From Candidatus Gastranaerophilales bacterium (lineage in GTDB: Bacteria > Cyanobacteriota > Vampirovibrionia > Gastranaerophilales > Gastranaerophilaceae), in contig CALUVL010000002.1 in NCBI GenBank assembly GCA_944324225.1, forward strand, positions 62,001 through 126,000: a stretch of 64,000 nucleotides of DNA, written 5' to 3'. Numbering within the stretch: position 1 is the stretch's first letter; each line of letters opens with the position of its first letter. Shown piece by piece: positions 22,719-31,809 of the stretch. The translations under genes and the position numbers were made by a program. The notes under the pieces are model-generated. The model was not told where the DNA came from, made no database searches, and saw nothing but the letters and a program-made list of their open reading frames with translations.

Positions 22719-23996
22719 TTAATTTTGTAACGGATTTATAACAATACCTGACAGAAGTTTCGGATAAAAGTAAGTCGATTTTTGCGGCATTCTGTATCCT
22801 GCTGTTGAAATTCGTTTTATATCTTCAATTTTCGGGTATGCCATAATAAATGACGCTTCAGCTTTGCCAAGATCAATCATGTCAAAGGCTTCATTTTCAA
22901 CTTTAATATATTTTATGCCATCCTGTGACATTTGTTCTTCTTCTGTAAATTTGAGTTCTTTTGTTAGAATTACTTTGTGCAGAACAGTCAAATCAAGTGT
23001 TTTAAGTTCTTCAGGAACATTGTATTCGTCAAGGATTGAGTTTACATTTTCCCTAAGCTTCAAAAGGTAAAATTTGTTGACATTTTTCATATAAAGACCC
23101 ATTGAAATTTTATCTTTTGAAGCTTGTTCAATGGCATTTAAAAATTCTTTTTTTACTTCTGTTTTGTTTGCTCCTGTGAACGTGTAATCTTTAACATCAA
23201 AGTATTTTTTGACTGTTTCAAGCAAAACATACGGCTCAATCCACTTTGTGATAATTCTGTGTGTCGGATATATGAGCAAATCATCATCCATATTCGTAAA
23301 ATAACTCATTACATAATTGGCTTCACCTGCGTTTTCACCTAAGAAATTTCTGTAGTTTAATGCGGTTTCATACCTGTGGTGGCCGTCTGCTATCAGTAAA
23401 GTTTTATCTTTCAAGACTTTTTCAATTAAGGCAATTGTTTTTTCATCTGCGATTTTCCAAACAGTATTTCTGACTCCGTTGTCATCAAGCACGTCAATAA
23501 AAGGAGTGCCTGAAAGATCGACTGCTTTTTCAATCTGTTTTTCAGGATCGGAATAAACCATAAAAATCTGCGAAAAATTCGCTTTGCAGGCTTTTGTAAG
23601 CTTAAGCCTGTCTTCTTTTGGCCCGCTCATAGTAAATTCATGCGGAAGAATATTGCCGGTTGAAAAATCTTCGATTTTATTTCTTGCAATAAAACCTTTG
23701 CGGGTAATTTCTTTTCCGTTCAATTTGTATTTTTGCAACAGATAAAAGATAACCGGCTTGTCTGTTTTTATGAGAACTTTTTCGTCAAGCCACTTGCGGA
23801 ATGTTTCAGAAGCATCTTTGTAAGGATCTTCCGCGTTTGAAAGAATCAGCCTTGTGATATTGTAGGGGCTTCTTTTATAAAGCTCGTCACGGTATTTTTC
23901 GCTGATTACGTCGTAAGGCGGTGCGATAACATCTTTGATTTCCACCTTATCCTGATTGTAAACAAGCGCATTAAGCGGTTTAATTTCTATTGCCAT
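22719..23996 (-). CDS. DUF1015 family protein
   Basis: This 425-residue protein matches the conserved DUF1015 family (PF06245): it begins IEIKPLNALVYN, has the block VIAPPYDVIS near 24-33, SPYNITRLIL, LLIADGHHRYETAL near 200, and ends with YRMPQKSTYFYPKLLSGIVI. The biochemical role of the family is unknown; the DGHHR motif suggests a ParB/nuclease-like fold. AGAGGG lies before the ATG. It follows the ABC transporter gene by 15 bases and is probably cotranscribed. Confidence 0.88.
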   Translation of the reverse strand: MAIEIKPLNALVYNQDKVEIKDVIAPPYDVISEKYRDELYKRSPYNITRLILSNAEDPYKDASETFRKWLDEKVLIKTDKPVIFYLLQKYKLNGKEITRKGFIARNKIEDFSTGNILPHEFTMSGPKEDRLKLTKACKANFSQIFMVYSDPEKQIEKAVDLSGTPFIDVLDDNGVRNTVWKIADEKTIALIEKVLKDKTLLIADGHHRYETALNYRNFLGENAGEANYVMSYFTNMDDDLLIYPTHRIITKWIEPYVLLETVKKYFDVKDYTFTGANKTEVKKEFLNAIEQASKDKISMGLYMKNVNKFYLLKLRENVNSILDEYNVPEELKTLDLTVLHKVILTKELKFTEEEQMSQDGIKYIKVENEAFDMIDLGKAEASFIMAYPKIEDIKRISTAGYRMPQKSTYFYPKLLSGIVINPLQN

Positions 23997-24011
23997 AATC
24001 CCTCTTTCTTT

Positions 24012-25847
24012 TTAAACAACAGCTTCTTCCTGATTGTTTTGAAACTGCATTTCGTATAATTTTCTGTAAATTCCGTCCGGAAGCATCATCAATTGATCGT
24101 GAGTACCGAGTTCCGCAAGTTCACCGTCGTTGATAACGGCTATTCTGTCGGCATTTTTAATTGTTGAAAGTCTGTGAGCAATAACAAAAACAGTTTTGTT
24201 TTGGATTAAGTTATCAAGGGCTTTTTGAACGATAGCTTCAGATTTGTTGTCAAGCGCTGAAGTTGCTTCATCAAGAATAACAATCGGTGCATCTTTAAGG
24301 ATTGCACGTGCTATTGCAACCCTCTGGCGCTGTCCGCCCGATAATGTTGTTCCTCTTTCGCCAACAACGGTATCAAGCCCGTTTTCAAGAGCGTCAATGA
24401 ATTCGTCCAGATGCGCCATTTCGATTGCTCTGTCAAGTTCTTCTTCTGCAGCACCTTCGTTGCCCATCATTATGTTATCTCTGATTGTGCCTGAAAACAG
24501 AAAATTATCCTGAAATACGAAGGAAATATTATCTCTTAAAGATTTCAGGTCAAATTTTCTGATATCTATGCCGTCGAATTCTATAGAACCTGAGGTTACG
24601 TCATAAAATCTGGGCAAAAGATTTACTACAGTGCTCTTGCCGCCGCCAGAATTTCCGACAAGAGCAATGGTTTCATTTTTGTTTACTGAAAGATTAAGAT
24701 TTTTCAAAACGGGTTTGGCTTTTTCATATTCAAAACATACATTCTTAAATTCTATTGATTTTTCAAGACTGTGCATTGCATACGGTTTTTCGGGAGTCGT
24801 AATCTGTGGCACAAGGTCAAACAATTCAAACGTTCTGCCCATTGCAACAAATGTTGTTTGAAGTGAAGTAAGATTGTTGCCTAATGTTTTGGTCGGTTTG
24901 TAAAGAAGCAAAAGTGAGGTTACGAATGACGCAAAACTTCCTGCCGAAAGTTGTCCTGTAAGTATAAGGTGGTTTCCGTAAGCCATAACAAGCGCAATTC
25001 CGACAGAACAAACAGAATACATAATCGGTGACATCCAGCCGACACGTTTGCTTAAAGACATGGCAAGATCAAATTGCTCATGAATTTGGCCTTCAAATTT
25101 TTTGTTCTGCATCTCTTGAAGGTTATATGCCGTAATTATTTTGTTGCCAGCAAAGGTTTCGTTGAAGTTTGTTGTCATATTTCCGCCGACAACCATTGTT
25201 GCGTTGGAAACTTTTTTGATTTTCTTTCTGATAAACACAACCGGCGTAATAGCGATTGCCATGACTGTAACCCCGATTATTGCAAGTTTCCATGATGTGT
25301 AAAGCAGAACCGCAACCAGTCCGACTAACCCAAATACCGTCGCAATAAATGATTTCAGACTCTCAATAATTGTTTTTGATGCAGTTTCCGGGTCTGTCAA
25401 AAATCTTGTCAGAACAAGACCTGAAGAGTTCACATCATAAAACTGCGGATCAAGTCCTGTCAATTTTTTGAATAAATCAATCTTCAATGAATTAGAAATT
25501 TTATTTCCGGTCCAGTCAGTCAGGTAGTTGCTTGCATATTTCAGAACTCCCTGAAAAAGTGCAAATGCAACTATGCCAAACGGAATTATTGAAGCTAAAA
25601 ATGTTTGAATATGCACCGTAAAACCTAAAAATGTCCAGGTTTGCTCGGGTGTTCCATTGACAACGTAGTCCATATAGGGTTTAAGAGCGAGAGCCATGAC
25701 CCCGTCTAACAGGCCTAAAGGGATTGCTATCAGAAGATTTATCAAAGCTCTGCCCATGACAGGTTTTATATAAGGATAAAGTCTTTTTAAAAGATATCCG
25801 TAGTTAAAAGCGTCTTTAGATGTTGTTTCTTTAAGTTTATATTCCAT
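24012..25847 (-). CDS. ABC transporter, MsbA-like fused permease/ATPase
   Basis: A half-transporter that works as a homodimer exporting lipid or another hydrophobic substrate. Its 611 residues contain a six-helix membrane domain (about 35-340) and an ATPase domain with Walker A GNSGGGKST, Q-loop FVFQDN, signature LSGGQRQR, Walker B IVILDEATSALD and the H-loop VIAHRLST. The fused arrangement, length and sequence flavour resemble MsbA/lipid flippases. The substrate is not determined by sequence. AGGGG precedes the ATG. DUF1015 lies downstream. Confidence 0.9.
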   Translation of the reverse strand: MEYKLKETTSKDAFNYGYLLKRLYPYIKPVMGRALINLLIAIPLGLLDGVMALALKPYMDYVVNGTPEQTWTFLGFTVHIQTFLASIIPFGIVAFALFQGVLKYASNYLTDWTGNKISNSLKIDLFKKLTGLDPQFYDVNSSGLVLTRFLTDPETASKTIIESLKSFIATVFGLVGLVAVLLYTSWKLAIIGVTVMAIAITPVVFIRKKIKKVSNATMVVGGNMTTNFNETFAGNKIITAYNLQEMQNKKFEGQIHEQFDLAMSLSKRVGWMSPIMYSVCSVGIALVMAYGNHLILTGQLSAGSFASFVTSLLLLYKPTKTLGNNLTSLQTTFVAMGRTFELFDLVPQITTPEKPYAMHSLEKSIEFKNVCFEYEKAKPVLKNLNLSVNKNETIALVGNSGGGKSTVVNLLPRFYDVTSGSIEFDGIDIRKFDLKSLRDNISFVFQDNFLFSGTIRDNIMMGNEGAAEEELDRAIEMAHLDEFIDALENGLDTVVGERGTTLSGGQRQRVAIARAILKDAPIVILDEATSALDNKSEAIVQKALDNLIQNKTVFVIAHRLSTIKNADRIAVINDGELAELGTHDQLMMLPDGIYRKLYEMQFQNNQEEAVV

Positions 25848-25954
25848 TCCATACCCCTTTTTATTATTTGATTATTGCATAAAGATGACTGATTTACAAA
25901 AAAAAATTTTCAAGGTATATTCTTTGTATAATAACTTAATCGGAGCTTTAGTGC

Positions 25955-27283
25955 ATGCAAATTTGTGTAATAGGAACGGGATATGTCGGATTGGTTGCAG
26001 GAACATGTCTTGCAGATATGGGAAACGATGTAGTCTGCGTTGATACGGACGCTGATAAGATTGAACAATTAAATAAAGGTATTGTTCCTATTTATGAACC
26101 CGGACTTGAAGAGCTTATAAAATCAAATGTGACAGACAATAGACTTTCTTTTTCCACAGATCTGGATTCAGCTGTTAGAAATGCACTGGTGTGCTTTATT
26201 GCTGTAGGAACTCCGCAAAGCGAGGATGGCTCAGCAGACTTGCGTTGTGTATGGCAGGTGGCTGAGAACATTGCAAAATCAATGAACGGATATAAGGTTA
26301 TTGTAAACAAATCTACTGTACCTGTCGGAACTGCTGAAAAAGTTGCTTCAATAATTAAAAAATATTATGATGGTGATTTTGATGTAGTGTCAAATCCGGA
26401 ATTCTTGAAACAGGGCGCTGCAGTTGATGATTTCTTAAAACCGGACAGAATTGTTATCGGATCAAATTCTTCAAGGGCAACTGCTGTTATGCAGGAATTA
26501 TATGCTTCTTTTTTCAGAACTGCAAGCCGGTTTGTAATTATGGACGTGAAATCTGCAGAGATGACAAAATATGCAGCTAATTCATTTTTGGCTTTGAAGA
26601 TATCATTTGCAAACGAAATTGCAAATCTTTGTGAAGTATTAGGTGCAGACGCAGAAATGGTCAGAAATGGAATGTGTTCTGACAAACGTATAGGTGCACA
26701 GTTCTTTTTTCCTGGGCTAGGATATGGCGGAAGCTGTTTCCCTAAGGATGTAAAGGCTCTTCTCAAAACAGCAAAAGATTGCGGATGTGAGTATAGGATT
26801 CTTGATGCCATAAATGAAGTTAATAAAGCACAGAGAATTGTATTTTTGAATAAGATTATAGAGCGTTTTGGCTCGGATTTATCCGGAAAAACTTTTGCAG
26901 TGTGGGGGCTTGCATTTAAACCTAAAACAAACGACATGCGCATGGCGCCTTCAATTACTATAATCAATGAACTTTTAAAACACGGCGCCTTAATAAGAGC
27001 TTTTGACCCTAAAGCCATGGAGTCGGCAATTTCTTTATGGGGCGAAAAAATATATTACGCACAAAACTCCTATGATGCTCTAAATGGTGCGGATGCAATG
27101 CTCTTACTCACAGAATGGAACGAATTCAGAAGACCTGATTTTGACAGAATGAAACTGCTATTAAAAAATCCGATAATTTTTGACGGACGGAATCAATATG
27201 AGGCTGACAGGATGTTTCAAAGGGGGTTTGAATACTATTGTATTGGACGGAATTTCAAAAAATATCAGCTTAATTCTATTTAA
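25955..27283 (+). CDS. ugd: UDP-glucose 6-dehydrogenase
   Basis: It oxidises UDP-glucose to UDP-glucuronate for surface polysaccharides. The Rossmann motif GTGYVGL (7-13) opens the protein. Conserved STVPVGTA, SNPEFLKQGAA and EMTKYAANSFLA follow, and the catalytic cysteine lies in GYGGSCFPKDVKAL near residue 260. 442 residues is normal. GGAG lies 9 bases before the ATG and a TATAAT is at 25927-25932. It diverges from the ABC transporter gene. galE further along acts on the same nucleotide sugar pool. Confidence 0.95.
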   Translation: MQICVIGTGYVGLVAGTCLADMGNDVVCVDTDADKIEQLNKGIVPIYEPGLEELIKSNVTDNRLSFSTDLDSAVRNALVCFIAVGTPQSEDGSADLRCVWQVAENIAKSMNGYKVIVNKSTVPVGTAEKVASIIKKYYDGDFDVVSNPEFLKQGAAVDDFLKPDRIVIGSNSSRATAVMQELYASFFRTASRFVIMDVKSAEMTKYAANSFLALKISFANEIANLCEVLGADAEMVRNGMCSDKRIGAQFFFPGLGYGGSCFPKDVKALLKTAKDCGCEYRILDAINEVNKAQRIVFLNKIIERFGSDLSGKTFAVWGLAFKPKTNDMRMAPSITIINELLKHGALIRAFDPKAMESAISLWGEKIYYAQNSYDALNGADAMLLLTEWNEFRRPDFDRMKLLLKNPIIFDGRNQYEADRMFQRGFEYYCIGRNFKKYQLNSI

Positions 27284-27356
27284 TATACAGGCAATTTTTC
27301 ATTGCAAAAATACTTATATATAATAAAGGTATTTTGTAAGGGGAATTGAATTTAAA

Positions 27357-28031
27357 ATGTTAAAAAGCTTATTAAAAATAGGTCTTAAAAGTGCACAAAG
27401 TATTGTTAAAAAAGGGAAAAATGCCGTAAAAACAAGAGAGATACTGCCTAAAAAAGACTTATACTGTGTTGAATACTGGAAAGATGCAGCAACAGAAGGA
27501 CTCTTAAAACCGAGTAATCAAACCTCTGTCAAAATGCACGGATACTTGAATTCAATAAATCATAATTTTATAATTCCAGGACAGCCGAAATTGATGGACA
27601 GTGTTGACTGGCAGACAAAAATGACTCCAAGAGAAATGATATCAATGACAGATTTTGAGTTTAAAAGGTTAAAACCATTAGATCAAAACTTGAATGTATA
27701 TCGTGCAATTGGCGAAAAACCGGAATTTTTTTCTGAATATAAATTGTATAAAAAAGCAAAGGATATCAAAAAGGGTGATGTTATGATGATGCGTGAATAT
27801 GCTTATGCAACATCTGACCCTTCTTATGCACAGGTATATTTGACAAATAATAAAGGTATTTTGTATGAAATTGATGTTCCTGAAGGTTCAAGAATTTCAC
27901 GAATCGGAGATATTGGCAGCAAAGACGAAGTCGTTTTTCCGAGAGCCTCAAAGTTTGAATGTACGGATGTAAAACAAATTAAAGATGCCGAAAATGATTA
28001 TACACTTGTTAAATTGAAATATTTATGCTGA
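27357..28031 (+). CDS. ADP-ribosyltransferase-fold protein (R-S-E type), possible effector
   Basis: In this 224-residue protein I see the three elements of R-S-E mono-ADP-ribosyltransferases in order: R116 in LNVYRAIGE, the S-containing strand AYATSD (S153), and E191 in SKDEVVFPRASKFEC. The residue two before E191 is K rather than the usual E or Q, which may alter target choice. The N-terminus is basic and amphipathic without a signal peptide. AAGGGG precedes the ATG. A phosphatase-like gene follows. Such proteins can be toxins acting on host or rival cells, or phage-defence enzymes; no immunity gene is evident. Confidence 0.6.
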   Translation: MLKSLLKIGLKSAQSIVKKGKNAVKTREILPKKDLYCVEYWKDAATEGLLKPSNQTSVKMHGYLNSINHNFIIPGQPKLMDSVDWQTKMTPREMISMTDFEFKRLKPLDQNLNVYRAIGEKPEFFSEYKLYKKAKDIKKGDVMMMREYAYATSDPSYAQVYLTNNKGILYEIDVPEGSRISRIGDIGSKDEVVFPRASKFECTDVKQIKDAENDYTLVKLKYLC

Positions 28032-28102
28032 TGGTCCCAAATAAGCAAAAAAAATTTTGAGCTGTTTTATAATTTAGTGTAATAATTTAAAAATGCAAAT
28101 TT

Positions 28103-28738
28103 ATGAAATTAATTAATCTGTATAAAAAATTCTATATCCCTCATGGCTTGAGAACAAATTATAAAAAAGTGGATGATTATTTAATTCGTGGTCCGCATCC
28201 AGGAATTTCTGATTTAATAGAATTGAAGAATGCTGGAGTGAATCAAATTTATGACTTCAGGCATGTTGGTGTGAGAGGGTTTAAATTCGTAGAAAAATAT
28301 TTTTGTAAAGAACTTGGTATTAACTATATAAGGTATCCATACAGCTATTTAGAAGGCAAATATCCGACACTTGATGATTTTTCAACGGTTGCGCAAAATG
28401 TCAGAAAAAATGGAGAAATGGGCGGAAAAACTTTGTTCCATTGTAACTCAGGAAGTCACAGAACTGCACATATGGCTGCTTTTTATGACTTGACAGGAGG
28501 AGAAAGTTTAGACAAAGTCTATTCGCAAACCGATCCAGTATCTTATGCTGAAAAGGTTCAGCAGGTTCTAAAGAAACATTTTTACACCCAAAAATATTTT
28601 AACCGAAAAATTAAGAATGAAAATACTCTAAATCCGATAGCCAAGCTAAAAAACAGTTTCAATAACAGGGTTGTAAAGGCTACAGAGCTGGCTCATTCAT
28701 CTTTTGTTGCAATAATTACAAGGTATAAAAATTGGTAG
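28103..28738 (+). CDS. Dual-specificity/tyrosine phosphatase-like protein
   Basis: The 211-residue protein contains a clean cysteine-phosphatase signature, HCNSGSHRT, with C114 and R120 (HCX5R), preceded by the DLIELKNAGVNQIYDFR block typical of dual-specificity phosphatases acting on protein or inositol phosphates. The C-terminal about 60 residues are basic. No ribosome binding site precedes the ATG at 28103; TGT-AATAAT (28078-28086) with TTGAGC 18 bases upstream suggests a very short leader. It lies just behind the ADP-ribosyltransferase gene. Confidence 0.75.
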   Translation: MKLINLYKKFYIPHGLRTNYKKVDDYLIRGPHPGISDLIELKNAGVNQIYDFRHVGVRGFKFVEKYFCKELGINYIRYPYSYLEGKYPTLDDFSTVAQNVRKNGEMGGKTLFHCNSGSHRTAHMAAFYDLTGGESLDKVYSQTDPVSYAEKVQQVLKKHFYTQKYFNRKIKNENTLNPIAKLKNSFNNRVVKATELAHSSFVAIITRYKNW

Positions 28739-28983
28739 TTTTAGTCTATATTGTCATATATGCTAAAAAATACATTCAAAATTCAATCGGATGAAACACA
28801 TATTGGAACTTAAAAAGCTAATAAAAAAGCCTTTTCTCTTCATTTGAGAAATTGTTTGTATTAAGAAATTCCCTCTGCATCGTAGACTCTTACACGCACC
28901 ACAAACAAGGCAGGATTCCATTTTTAATGTGAACTCCATAGTTGGGTTTCAGCAAAAATCCAACTATCAGTCGTGTTAATAAC

Positions 28984-29011
28984 AAAAAAGACCGCAAAAG
29001 CGGTCTTTTTT
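28984..29011 (-). terminator. Terminator of tRNA-Leu
   Basis: Perfect stem AAAAAAGACCGC and GCGGTCTTTTTT with loop AAAA. On the minus strand it ends in a six-T run directly downstream of tRNA-Leu; it can also work on the plus strand. A second inverted repeat ATAGTTGG/CCAACTAT lies just beyond at 28938-28967. Confidence 0.85.
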
Positions 29012-29013
29012 AA

Positions 29014-29096
29014 TGGTGGGCATGAAGAGACTCGAACTCCCACGCGGTTAGCACTAGTTCCTAAGACTAGCGTGTCTACCATTCCACCACATGCCC
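29014..29096 (-). tRNA. tRNA-Leu (TAG)
   Basis: On the minus strand: acceptor GGGCATG/CATGCCC, anticodon stem CTAGT with loop CTTAGGA (anticodon TAG), a long variable arm, T arm GGGAGTTCGAGTCTC, discriminator A and encoded CCA (29014-29016). It has its own promoter and terminator. Confidence 0.93.
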
Positions 29097-29173
29097 ATAT
29101 GGTTGTCATCCTTGATGGATTGAGGCGTGTCTACCACCTTGTACAAATGATATCAATCATTTGTTTGAATAGT

Positions 29174-29201
29174 ATTATACATGCCAATATTATATTGTCA
29201 G
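29174..29201 (-). promoter_or_regulatory. Promoter of tRNA-Leu
   Basis: On the minus strand CTGACA (29201-29196), 16 bases, TATAAT (29179-29174). Transcription should start near 29167, giving a 5' leader of about 70 bases. The leader contains TGGTAGACACGC, identical to the D-arm region of the tRNA itself. Confidence 0.6.
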
Positions 29202-29233
29202 TAATTCAAAGTTACCCTAACAACATTTTATTG

Positions 29234-29392
29234 TCAAGTTTTTTGTTTGCCAAATTCTTCAGGATGTGCAGAGTTTGACAAAATTATTTCGTAATATTCA
29301 TTCTTGTCAATATTCACACCCATTGTTCTGATGTTGCAATAACTTTTACGCTTTTTACTTTTCTTAAGTATATCCTTAATAAAACAGTCCAT
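29234..29392 (-). CDS. Possible 52-residue protein of unknown function
   Basis: The frame from ATG 29392 to TGA encodes MDCFIKDILKKSKKRK at the start, then a mixed stretch (NIRTMGVNIDKNEYYEIIL) and ends EEFGKQKT. The composition is protein-like, with a strongly basic N-terminus. There is no ribosome binding site; TGTTATGAT lies 11 bases before the ATG. The rest of 29097-29627 holds the tRNA-Leu promoter and the rplS leader. Confidence 0.35.
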   Translation of the reverse strand: MDCFIKDILKKSKKRKSYCNIRTMGVNIDKNEYYEIILSNSAHPEEFGKQKT

Positions 29393-29538
29393 AACTTTAA
29401 CTTATCATAACATCTGTGAAAACTCAATTTCTCATTTTGCCCGGCTCTTGTCTATAATCGTGCAAATGGTAAACATTTATTACATAATTGCTTGCAAAAT
29501 TTTGATATTTGATTTACGATAGTTTCTACGAACGTGCG

Positions 29539-29576
29539 TCGGTGTGTTTTTGTGTGGAAAAAGCGTTAAGCACCGA
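29539..29576 (+). promoter_or_regulatory. Hairpin in the rplS leader
   Basis: TCGGTG (29539-29544) pairs with CACCGA (29571-29576) in the stretch before rplS. A TATAAT at 29453-29458 may be the -10 of the promoter. Ribosomal-protein leaders often carry autoregulatory structures; this one is a weak candidate. Confidence 0.3.
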
Positions 29577-29627
29577 TTAAGGAATTTAACAAAGTACGAA
29601 ATATAAAACTTATAAAGGAAAAAGAAA

Positions 29628-29981
29628 ATGAACCCTATTATTGATGAATTAGAAAAAGCTTACATGGAAAAAGAAGTTCCGGACGTAAATCCCGGCGATA
29701 CCGTTAAGGTTTTTGTAAGAATTATCGAAGGCAACAAAGAAAGAACTCAGGCTTTCGAAGGTACTATTATTAAAAAACACGGTGAAGGCATCAACAAAAC
29801 TATTACTGTTAGAAAAGTTTTCCAAGGTGTCGGCGTTGAACGTGTATTCTTAATGCACTCTCCGAGAATTGAAAAAATTACTCTTCTCAGACGCGGTGAC
29901 GTTAGACGTTCTAAACTCTATTACTTAAGAGAACGTTCAGGTAAAGCTACTCGTATCAAGGAAAAAATTGAAAAAAGATAA
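29628..29981 (+). CDS. rplS: Ribosomal protein L19
   Basis: Large-subunit protein at the 30S-50S interface. The 117 residues show the L19 blocks PGDTVKVFVRI (22-32), ERTQAFEGTIIKKHG, TVRKVFQGVGVERVFLMHSPRIEKI and the terminal RRGDVRRSKLYYLRERSGKATRIKE. AAAGGAAAAAG precedes the ATG. The 3' end overlaps rbgA by 14 bases, making a ribosome operon with rbgA and rnhB. Confidence 0.98.
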   Translation: MNPIIDELEKAYMEKEVPDVNPGDTVKVFVRIIEGNKERTQAFEGTIIKKHGEGINKTITVRKVFQGVGVERVFLMHSPRIEKITLLRRGDVRRSKLYYLRERSGKATRIKEKIEKR

Positions 29982-30822
29982 AATTCATATTCACTGGTAT
30001 CCAGGGCATATAGCAAAAGCTGAAAAAAAACTTAAAGAGCAGTTGTCACTTGTGGATGCAGTGATAGAAGTACTTGATGCAAGAATTCCGCTCTCAAGCG
30101 GGTACGAAAATATTGCGGGGCTGTTGAATGACAAGCCCCGTTTAATATTGTTTAATAAATCTGATCTTGCTGATAAATCAAAATTATTGCCTTTTGCGGA
30201 AAAAATTGAAAGTGAATCAAGTTATCCTGTAATTTTGTCAGATGCAAAAAATTCTAAAGATTTAAATCAGATTGTAAAAAAAGTTGTTGAACTTTCTGAA
30301 CCACGTATTCAGGCGATTATGCAAAAAGGTCTTCTTCGTCGTCCGGCAAGAGTTATGGTTGTCGGTATGCCAAACGTTGGAAAATCAAGCATCATAAACA
30401 AACTCACAAAGTCCTCAAAGACTAAAACCGGTGCAAAAGCTGGTGTTACAAGGCAGCAGCAGTGGGTTAGAATTAATCCTCAGCTGGAACTTCTTGATAC
30501 TCCGGGGATTATTCCGATGCGGCAGGATGACCAGATAAAAGCTCTAAAGCTTGCGTTTGTCAACTCTGTATCAGAAAATGCATATTCAAATGAAGGTGTT
30601 GCATATGAGCTTTTGAATCTGCTTACAGAAAAATATTCTGACATTGTGAAAAATTACTATAATTTGGAAGATTGTGAAATTACACTTGAAAACATTGCAA
30701 AATCGAGAAACTGGCTTGTAACTGGCGGTAATCCGGATATTGAAAGAACTGCAATTTATGTTTTAAGAGATTTCAGGGACGGAAAAATAGGGAAGTTTGT
30801 TCTTGATGATTTGGAGGAATAA
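29968..30822 (+). CDS. rbgA: Ribosome biogenesis GTPase RbgA/YlqF
   Basis: A circularly permuted GTPase for late 50S assembly. The N-terminus HWYPGHIAKAEKKLKEQL is the family hallmark. G motifs occur in permuted order: NKSDLAD (G4), then GMPNVGKSSI (G1) and DTPGI (G3). 284 residues is typical. The start appears to be TTG at 29968, overlapping the end of rplS; no in-frame ATG precedes the conserved WYPGH. This implies translational coupling. rnhB follows directly, an arrangement also known in Firmicutes. Confidence 0.95.
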   Translation: MKKDKIHIHWYPGHIAKAEKKLKEQLSLVDAVIEVLDARIPLSSGYENIAGLLNDKPRLILFNKSDLADKSKLLPFAEKIESESSYPVILSDAKNSKDLNQIVKKVVELSEPRIQAIMQKGLLRRPARVMVVGMPNVGKSSIINKLTKSSKTKTGAKAGVTRQQQWVRINPQLELLDTPGIIPMRQDDQIKALKLAFVNSVSENAYSNEGVAYELLNLLTEKYSDIVKNYYNLEDCEITLENIAKSRNWLVTGGNPDIERTAIYVLRDFRDGKIGKFVLDDLEE

Positions 30823-31512
30823 GTGGAATTAACGTCAGCGTCGCATATTCTTAAACTTTTCAATTATGATTCTTCTTACAAAAATAATTTGATTATAGGT
30901 ACAGATGAAGCAGGCAGAGGGCCTGCGGCAGGTGGAGTTTTTGCAAGTGCTGTGTTTTTTTGTGACAAATCCTGTGATTTAATTCAACAACTATCTATTT
31001 TAAATGATAGCAAGCAGCTTTCAAAGAAAAAGCGAGAAGCTTTATATGAGATTATTCTTAACAATACGATTAACTCAACCATCTGCATAGAAGTGGAAGA
31101 AATAGAAAAAATAAACATTTTAAATGCGTCACTCAAGGCAATGAAGCTTGCGATAGAGGGGGTTCTTGAGCAGACTGCTGAAGCTGCGAATCAGGATTTT
31201 AGTAAATTTCTCGTTCTTGTCGATGGTAATAAATTGGTAAAAAATTTTAACGTTTGTCCCCAAAAGTGGGTTGTGAAAGGCGATAGCACATCAGCTTCAA
31301 TTGCGGCAGCAAGTATTCTTGCAAAAGTTACACGTGACAGATATATGGATGAACTTGACAAAGAATTTCCAGAATATGGATGGGCAAAAAATGCGGGTTA
31401 TTTGACAAAGGATCATATGAACGCAATAGATAAATATGGACTAACGAAATACCACAGAAAATCTTTTTTAACCAAGCACTTTGCAAAGCAGGAACAGATG
31501 AGTCTGTTTTAA
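30823..31512 (+). CDS. rnhB: Ribonuclease HII
   Basis: It removes RNA from RNA-DNA hybrids and single ribonucleotides. The 229-residue protein has the catalytic motif GTDEAGRGPAAGGVFASAV near 25-43, LNDSKQLSKKKREALYEII, VDGNK, and KGDSTSASIAAASILAKVTRD. The start is GTG one base after the rbgA stop, with GGAGG upstream. The C-terminal GYLTKDHMNAIDKYGLTKYHRKSF block is complete. Confidence 0.96.
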   Translation: MELTSASHILKLFNYDSSYKNNLIIGTDEAGRGPAAGGVFASAVFFCDKSCDLIQQLSILNDSKQLSKKKREALYEIILNNTINSTICIEVEEIEKINILNASLKAMKLAIEGVLEQTAEAANQDFSKFLVLVDGNKLVKNFNVCPQKWVVKGDSTSASIAAASILAKVTRDRYMDELDKEFPEYGWAKNAGYLTKDHMNAIDKYGLTKYHRKSFLTKHFAKQEQMSLF

Positions 31513-31809
31513 AGTATTTGCAGTTTTTATCTTTTCTTGGATGCGCTTGTAATTGGCGCATTTATAATTCATATTTTCATAATTTAAAATTCAGACTGTG
31601 CTATTAGCAGCATTGGGTACAGAATAAGACTTGCTGCTAAAACATTGTTCTTTTGCCGAAAGTGCCTCCTCTGTCCATTTTTAATAGATTGAATTCCCGC
31701 AGGTAGAATACCTTCCTGTACAACCAAAATGTAAACAAATCAACAGAATTTGTATTTGGAGTTAAAGGTCCTTTTGTGGAACATTCAAAGGATGATATGA
31801 CATTTTATC
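31513..31809. other. Intergenic region with two hairpins and a possible gene remnant
   Basis: ATGCGC/GCGCAT (31541-31561), followed by TTTATAATT, may end the rnhB transcript. TTAGCAGCA/TGCTGCTAA (31604-31640) is a second inverted repeat. From about 31704 an open frame without start codon runs to TAG at 31838 and reads like protein (for example FVFGVKGPFVEHSKDDMTFYL); it may be the tail of a decayed gene. Confidence 0.35.
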
